Below, one piece after another: positions 62,048 to 64,000 of a DNA stretch of 64,000 bases. The notes under the pieces were generated by a model. The model saw only the letters and a program-made list of their open reading frames with translations. It had not been told where the DNA came from and searched no databases. The position numbers and the translations under genes are program-made. Source of the DNA: Epilithonimonas xixisoli (GTDB lineage Bacteria; Bacteroidota; Bacteroidia; Flavobacteriales; Weeksellaceae); the NCBI RefSeq assembly GCF_004365655.1, contig NZ_SOEO01000001.1, positions 248,001 to 312,000 on the forward strand, written 5' to 3'. Positions within the stretch are counted from its first letter, which is position 1, and each line of letters starts with the position of its first letter.

Positions 62048-62330
62048 ATTGCTTCGGGTTTTCTTTGATTGACAAAATATAATTGAGATACTTATCTGTG
62101 TTACCTGGTCGGAAGAGCGTGGTCGGGCAAAGGTGCTGATTCATCACCTCGTTGTTTTTCCAGTCCAACGTTTTCACTTGCACAATTTCTTTGAGTTCTT
62201 GCACCGTGTAACCATCTTTGAGTCTTGCCGATATCGGACTGATGTTGCTCTTTATTGGCTTGAATCTCTTACCTGCCAATTGATTGAGTAGGTTGAGAAC
62301 TTCTATTTCTGGGGTTGTGATATTATCCAT
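61965..62330 (-). CDS. Phg_2220_C-domain protein, target of spacer 54
   Basis: The 121-aa protein is nearly all the conserved phage C-terminal domain Phg_2220_C: VLNLLNQLAGKRFKPIKSNI, then SARLKDGYTVQELKEIVQVK, then WKNNEVMNQHLCPTTLFRPG and DKYLNYIL. Usually this follows a DNA-binding domain in replication-initiator-like proteins. Here it stands alone. Spacer 54 covers HLCPTTLFR, the most conserved part, with one silent difference (ACA in spacer, ACG here). Confidence 0.85.
   Translation of the reverse strand: MDNITTPEIEVLNLLNQLAGKRFKPIKSNISPISARLKDGYTVQELKEIVQVKTLDWKNNEVMNQHLCPTTLFRPGNTDKYLNYILSIKENPKQYAKYFAKLNKTRTSANNTDDLAEMYGE
62108..62137. other. Protospacer of spacer 54 in the Phg_2220_C-like gene
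   Basis: 29 of 30 bases match spacer 54. In crRNA sense it is the plus strand with 3' flank GATTCATCAC. The mismatch (62118) is synonymous. Confidence 0.95.
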
Positions 62331-62488
62331 TAATCTTCTGTTGTTACAATGCTACTTATCCACCATACAATAGCCAGCGTTAATATTATTTTAATCAAAA
62401 TGATTTCGTAAGTCCAAATGAAGATGATTGCGCAAATAATCATTGCTAATAGCGAAAGAATATATGTTGCTCTAAAAAAATTCATCAT
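62330..62488 (-). CDS. Small two-TM phage membrane protein
   Basis: This 52-aa frame reads MMNFFRATYILSLLAMIICA, then IIFIWTYEIILIKIILTLAI, then VWWISSIVTTED. Two hydrophobic helices joined by a short turn. Its stop overlaps the ATG of the next gene (TAATG), which shows it is translated in the early operon. It could alter the host membrane, exclude superinfection or be a holin-like protein. Confidence 0.6.
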   Translation of the reverse strand: MMNFFRATYILSLLAMIICAIIFIWTYEIILIKIILTLAIVWWISSIVTTED

Positions 62489-62493
62489 AATTT

Positions 62494-62661
62494 CTAACAT
62501 TTACCTTGTCCAACTATTTGCATTGTCATTTCATTTTCCAAATCTCTCTTTACAATTTCTGATAAAGGCTCAGCAAATGGAACTTCTTTTAATCCTAAGA
62601 CAACATATCCTTTTTCAATTCCAAACTGGCCACCTTCGAGAATATATTTTATATCTTTCAT
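62494..62661 (-). CDS. Small phage protein of unknown function (55 aa)
   Basis: The 55-aa frame starts MKDIKYILEGGQFGIEKGYV and ends NEMTMQIVGQGKC. It overlaps the previous stop as ATGA and lies 5 nt before the membrane-protein start, so it belongs to the same translational chain. The sequence is acidic, mixed alpha/beta and without a known domain. Confidence 0.6.
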   Translation of the reverse strand: MKDIKYILEGGQFGIEKGYVVLGLKEVPFAEPLSEIVKRDLENEMTMQIVGQGKC

Positions 62662-62822
62662 AACATATTTGTGTCTGCATTGGTTTTTAGTGGAAATTCG
62701 AATAAAACCAAACGGTCACCAACTTGATAATCTCTATCGTTCTTCCGAACTTCAAATTCTTTTCTATTGAAGTAAACGTCATCAAAAAAGGGTTGTCGTA
62801 ATTTTAATTTATGTTTTTTCAT
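62658..62822 (-). CDS. DUF3850 (ASCH-related) small protein
   Basis: The 54-aa product reads MKKHKLKLRQPFFDDVYFNR, KEFEVRKNDRDYQVGDRLVL, FEFPLKTNADTNML. The stretch KEFEVRKNDRDYQVGDRLVL is the DUF3850 signature, an ASCH/PUA-like fold that binds RNA or modified bases. These proteins are frequent in phage early regions. Its stop overlaps the next ATG (ATGA). Confidence 0.85.
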   Translation of the reverse strand: MKKHKLKLRQPFFDDVYFNRKEFEVRKNDRDYQVGDRLVLFEFPLKTNADTNML

Positions 62823-62828
62823 TTCCGT

Positions 62829-63254
62829 TTAGTTATAGGATATTTGCTCATTAATAAAACCATCCACCAATCGCTTTGCAAAAGTCAAATCCTTTTGAGC
62901 GTTCAGAAACGCATTGTAAAGGCTGTCCAATCTCGCAGGCGGAATATTGTTGAAATTCTTTTCTTTCGAAGCTCTGCAAGCGATGCCTTTCACATAGTCG
63001 ATGGAAACTTGTTTGTTGGCGAGCTTGAACGTTCCGAAGATGGAAGCAATCAGGCGTTTTCTTTTTTTATCGACATCGTTCTGATGTTTCTGCTGTTCGT
63101 TCTGGAGAAACGTGCAAAGGCTGTCCAGTTCTATTGCATTTAGGTCACGGGCGGACGATTTTCTCCCGTTGGTAAATTGAGCGATGATTCCCGCTCTTTC
63201 TTCCACAAGACCTTCTTTTGATAGTAAGGTCATTAATTTTTTGATTGTTGCCAT
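62829..63254 (-). CDS. GemA/gp16-like phage early protein
   Basis: The 141-aa product has TNGRKSSARDLNAIELDSLC, then KRKRLIASIFGTFKL and IDYVKGIACRASKEKNFNNI, LDSLYNAFLNAQKD. The order (G-K-x-S-A-R-D then a basic helix, and a closing Leu-rich helix) resembles DUF1018 (Mu GemA/gp16). In Mu, GemA affects host DNA topology and gene expression. Similarity is partial, so the call is tentative. Confidence 0.5.
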   Translation of the reverse strand: MATIKKLMTLLSKEGLVEERAGIIAQFTNGRKSSARDLNAIELDSLCTFLQNEQQKHQNDVDKKRKRLIASIFGTFKLANKQVSIDYVKGIACRASKEKNFNNIPPARLDSLYNAFLNAQKDLTFAKRLVDGFINEQISYN

Positions 63255-63264
63255 ATTTCTGATT

Positions 63265-63918
63265 TTAGTTTAGTAATTTTCCTTTACTAAGATTGTCTAT
63301 AAAATGATTTGAATCTTTGCCGAAAAATTCATTAACCTTAATTATCATAGCCTCTAATCCAGTTACTACATTTATAAAGAAATTGTGAGTTTCCTCAGTG
63401 TAAGGTATCTTTTGATAATCATAATATCCTTGACGTCCATCTTCTCTTGTCATCTGTGGTCCACCTAGCCTAATTCCAGATTCTGGCCGTTTGCTGGCTT
63501 CGTAATTAGCTGGGCTTATAAAAGTTTCATCACCGATTTTAATACGCCATAGAACGTGGAATTCCAATCCTAATGCTGTGTTTGGTGCGAATGAAATATC
63601 ACTGGTTTCTTTTGAGTTTGATTTAATTTTGTAAGCTATTATCCTTTCTTCAGTTATACATTGGTCATAATATTCTGAGAATACTTTAATTGCCAAATTT
63701 TTACATTCGTCATAAGATTTACCTGTAATATTACCTTGATACATAATAGAAGCATAAGAAGGCTGTTCTCTAGTTAGCTTTGCACCATACCAATCTTTGA
63801 TTTCTTCCGGAAAATCAACAGCTGTAAAAAGCTTTGTTTTTGTGTAAAAATTGATTGTAACAAAAAACTCTTTTCCCGAGCCTTTGTGGGTAATTCTTTC
63901 TGTTCCTACTTTTGCCAT
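63265..63918 (-). CDS. Phage early protein of unknown function
   Basis: The start at 63918 (MAKVGTERITHKGSGKEFFV) gives 217 aa. The longer frame to 63972 reads through a T-arm-like hairpin, so it is rejected. It has FFVTINFYTKTKLFTAVDFP, SGIRLGGPQMTREDGRQGYY and VVTGLEAMIIKVNEFFGKDS. No known domain. It is the first early gene visible here and its neighbours beyond 64000 are unknown. Confidence 0.55.
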   Translation of the reverse strand: MAKVGTERITHKGSGKEFFVTINFYTKTKLFTAVDFPEEIKDWYGAKLTREQPSYASIMYQGNITGKSYDECKNLAIKVFSEYYDQCITEERIIAYKIKSNSKETSDISFAPNTALGLEFHVLWRIKIGDETFISPANYEASKRPESGIRLGGPQMTREDGRQGYYDYQKIPYTEETHNFFINVVTGLEAMIIKVNEFFGKDSNHFIDNLSKGKLLN

Positions 63919-63945
63919 AATTTTGATTTTTAATTTGCTCCAATC

Positions 63946-63962
63946 GGAGGAATCGAACCTCC
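63946..63962 (-). other. tRNA T-arm-like hairpin
   Basis: On minus, GGAGG, loop TTCGATT, CCTCC is a perfect five-base T arm with a canonical T loop. It is followed by GATTGGAG as a possible acceptor strand. No D or anticodon arm can be formed from the bases to 64000, so it is either a tRNA fragment or chance. Confidence 0.4.
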
Positions 63963-64000
63963 GAGAAACCATTTTGGATGTTTTTTTTTAATTCTCCTTG

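Larger units (their letters stand above)
35491..64000. mobile_element. Mu-like contractile-tail prophage, right part cut by the window
   Basis: From the broken repeat at 35490 to the window end nearly all genes are phage genes: DUF935 portal, MuF, gpG-like morphogenesis protein, I-like protease, DUF2586-type sheath, tube, chaperones with frameshift, tape measure, gpD, gp25-like, gp47/J-like and collar-type fibre. The set matches Mu-like myophages adapted to Bacteroidota. Transposase, ner/repressor and the other end are not in the window, so both the Mu assignment and the exact left terminus are inferred. Confidence 0.85.

Noticed and set aside
62418-62663. Plus frame of 81 codons in the early block
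   Set aside because: The minus strand holds two overlapping small genes there, linked by ATGA and TAATG overlaps. The plus frame is their shadow.

Overview
The window looks like a Bacteroidota (flavobacterial) chromosome, most like Chryseobacterium and its relatives. The grounds are low G+C, TAnnTTTG-type -7 promoter elements with upstream TTG/TTTG, a type IX secretion C-terminal tail, a DUF6266 protein and a Bacteroidota-style type II-C CRISPR locus. This assignment is an inference from content, not a search result.

Positions 1-23.6 kb hold ordinary host genes. They include a TetR tail with an SDR/DoxX-like/alpha-beta hydrolase operon, a TetR-TolC-HlyD-MFS drug efflux operon, a LuxR-type regulator, an acetyltransferase, ligA, a GDPD, a second SDR, an M28 peptidase, an FAD monooxygenase with an added zinc-finger-like N-terminus, tex, and a T9SS cargo protein. 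Several intergenic hairpins and dispersed repeat-like elements lie between them. At 23.3-24.7 kb there is a small HTH protein, a TTCGG-rich structured spacer and a DUF6266 gene.

Positions 24.7-35.5 kb are a complete type II-C CRISPR-Cas locus: tracrRNA on the minus strand, then cas9, cas1 and cas2 on plus, then an array of 70 identical 47-nt repeats with 30-nt spacers. The repeat orientation, a tracrRNA anti-repeat, a terminator and a promoter motif inside every repeat all say the array is read on the minus strand, toward cas2, with each repeat acting as its own promoter. The cas-distal end breaks off after 12 nt of a 71st repeat.

From that break to the end of the window (about 35.5-64 kb) runs a Mu-like contractile-tail prophage, incomplete here because no transposase, repressor or far end is seen. 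Its late genes diverge from about 52.1 kb. Terminase, portal, MuF-type and virion morphogenesis genes run rightward. Protease/scaffold, capsid, lysis, sheath, tube, chaperone, tape measure, baseplate and fibre genes run leftward. A leftward early/accessory block fills 58-64 kb.

The central observation is that two spacers of the array (numbers 54 and 55) match this very prophage at 29 of 30 positions, in a Phg_2220_C-like gene and in the tail sheath gene. Both mismatches are synonymous, PAM-distal transitions, and the two targets share RATYCA on the PAM side. Other spacers translate to peptides resembling this phage's tape measure, fibre, baseplate and terminase proteins. The prophage abuts, and probably interrupts, the CRISPR array that carries spacers against it. 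How the cell survives this is open: PAM or mismatch tolerance, silencing, or an anti-CRISPR in the 58-60.6 kb block. Two probable translational frameshifts (tail chaperone, portal to MuF) and several genes under 60 codons in the early block are also annotated.
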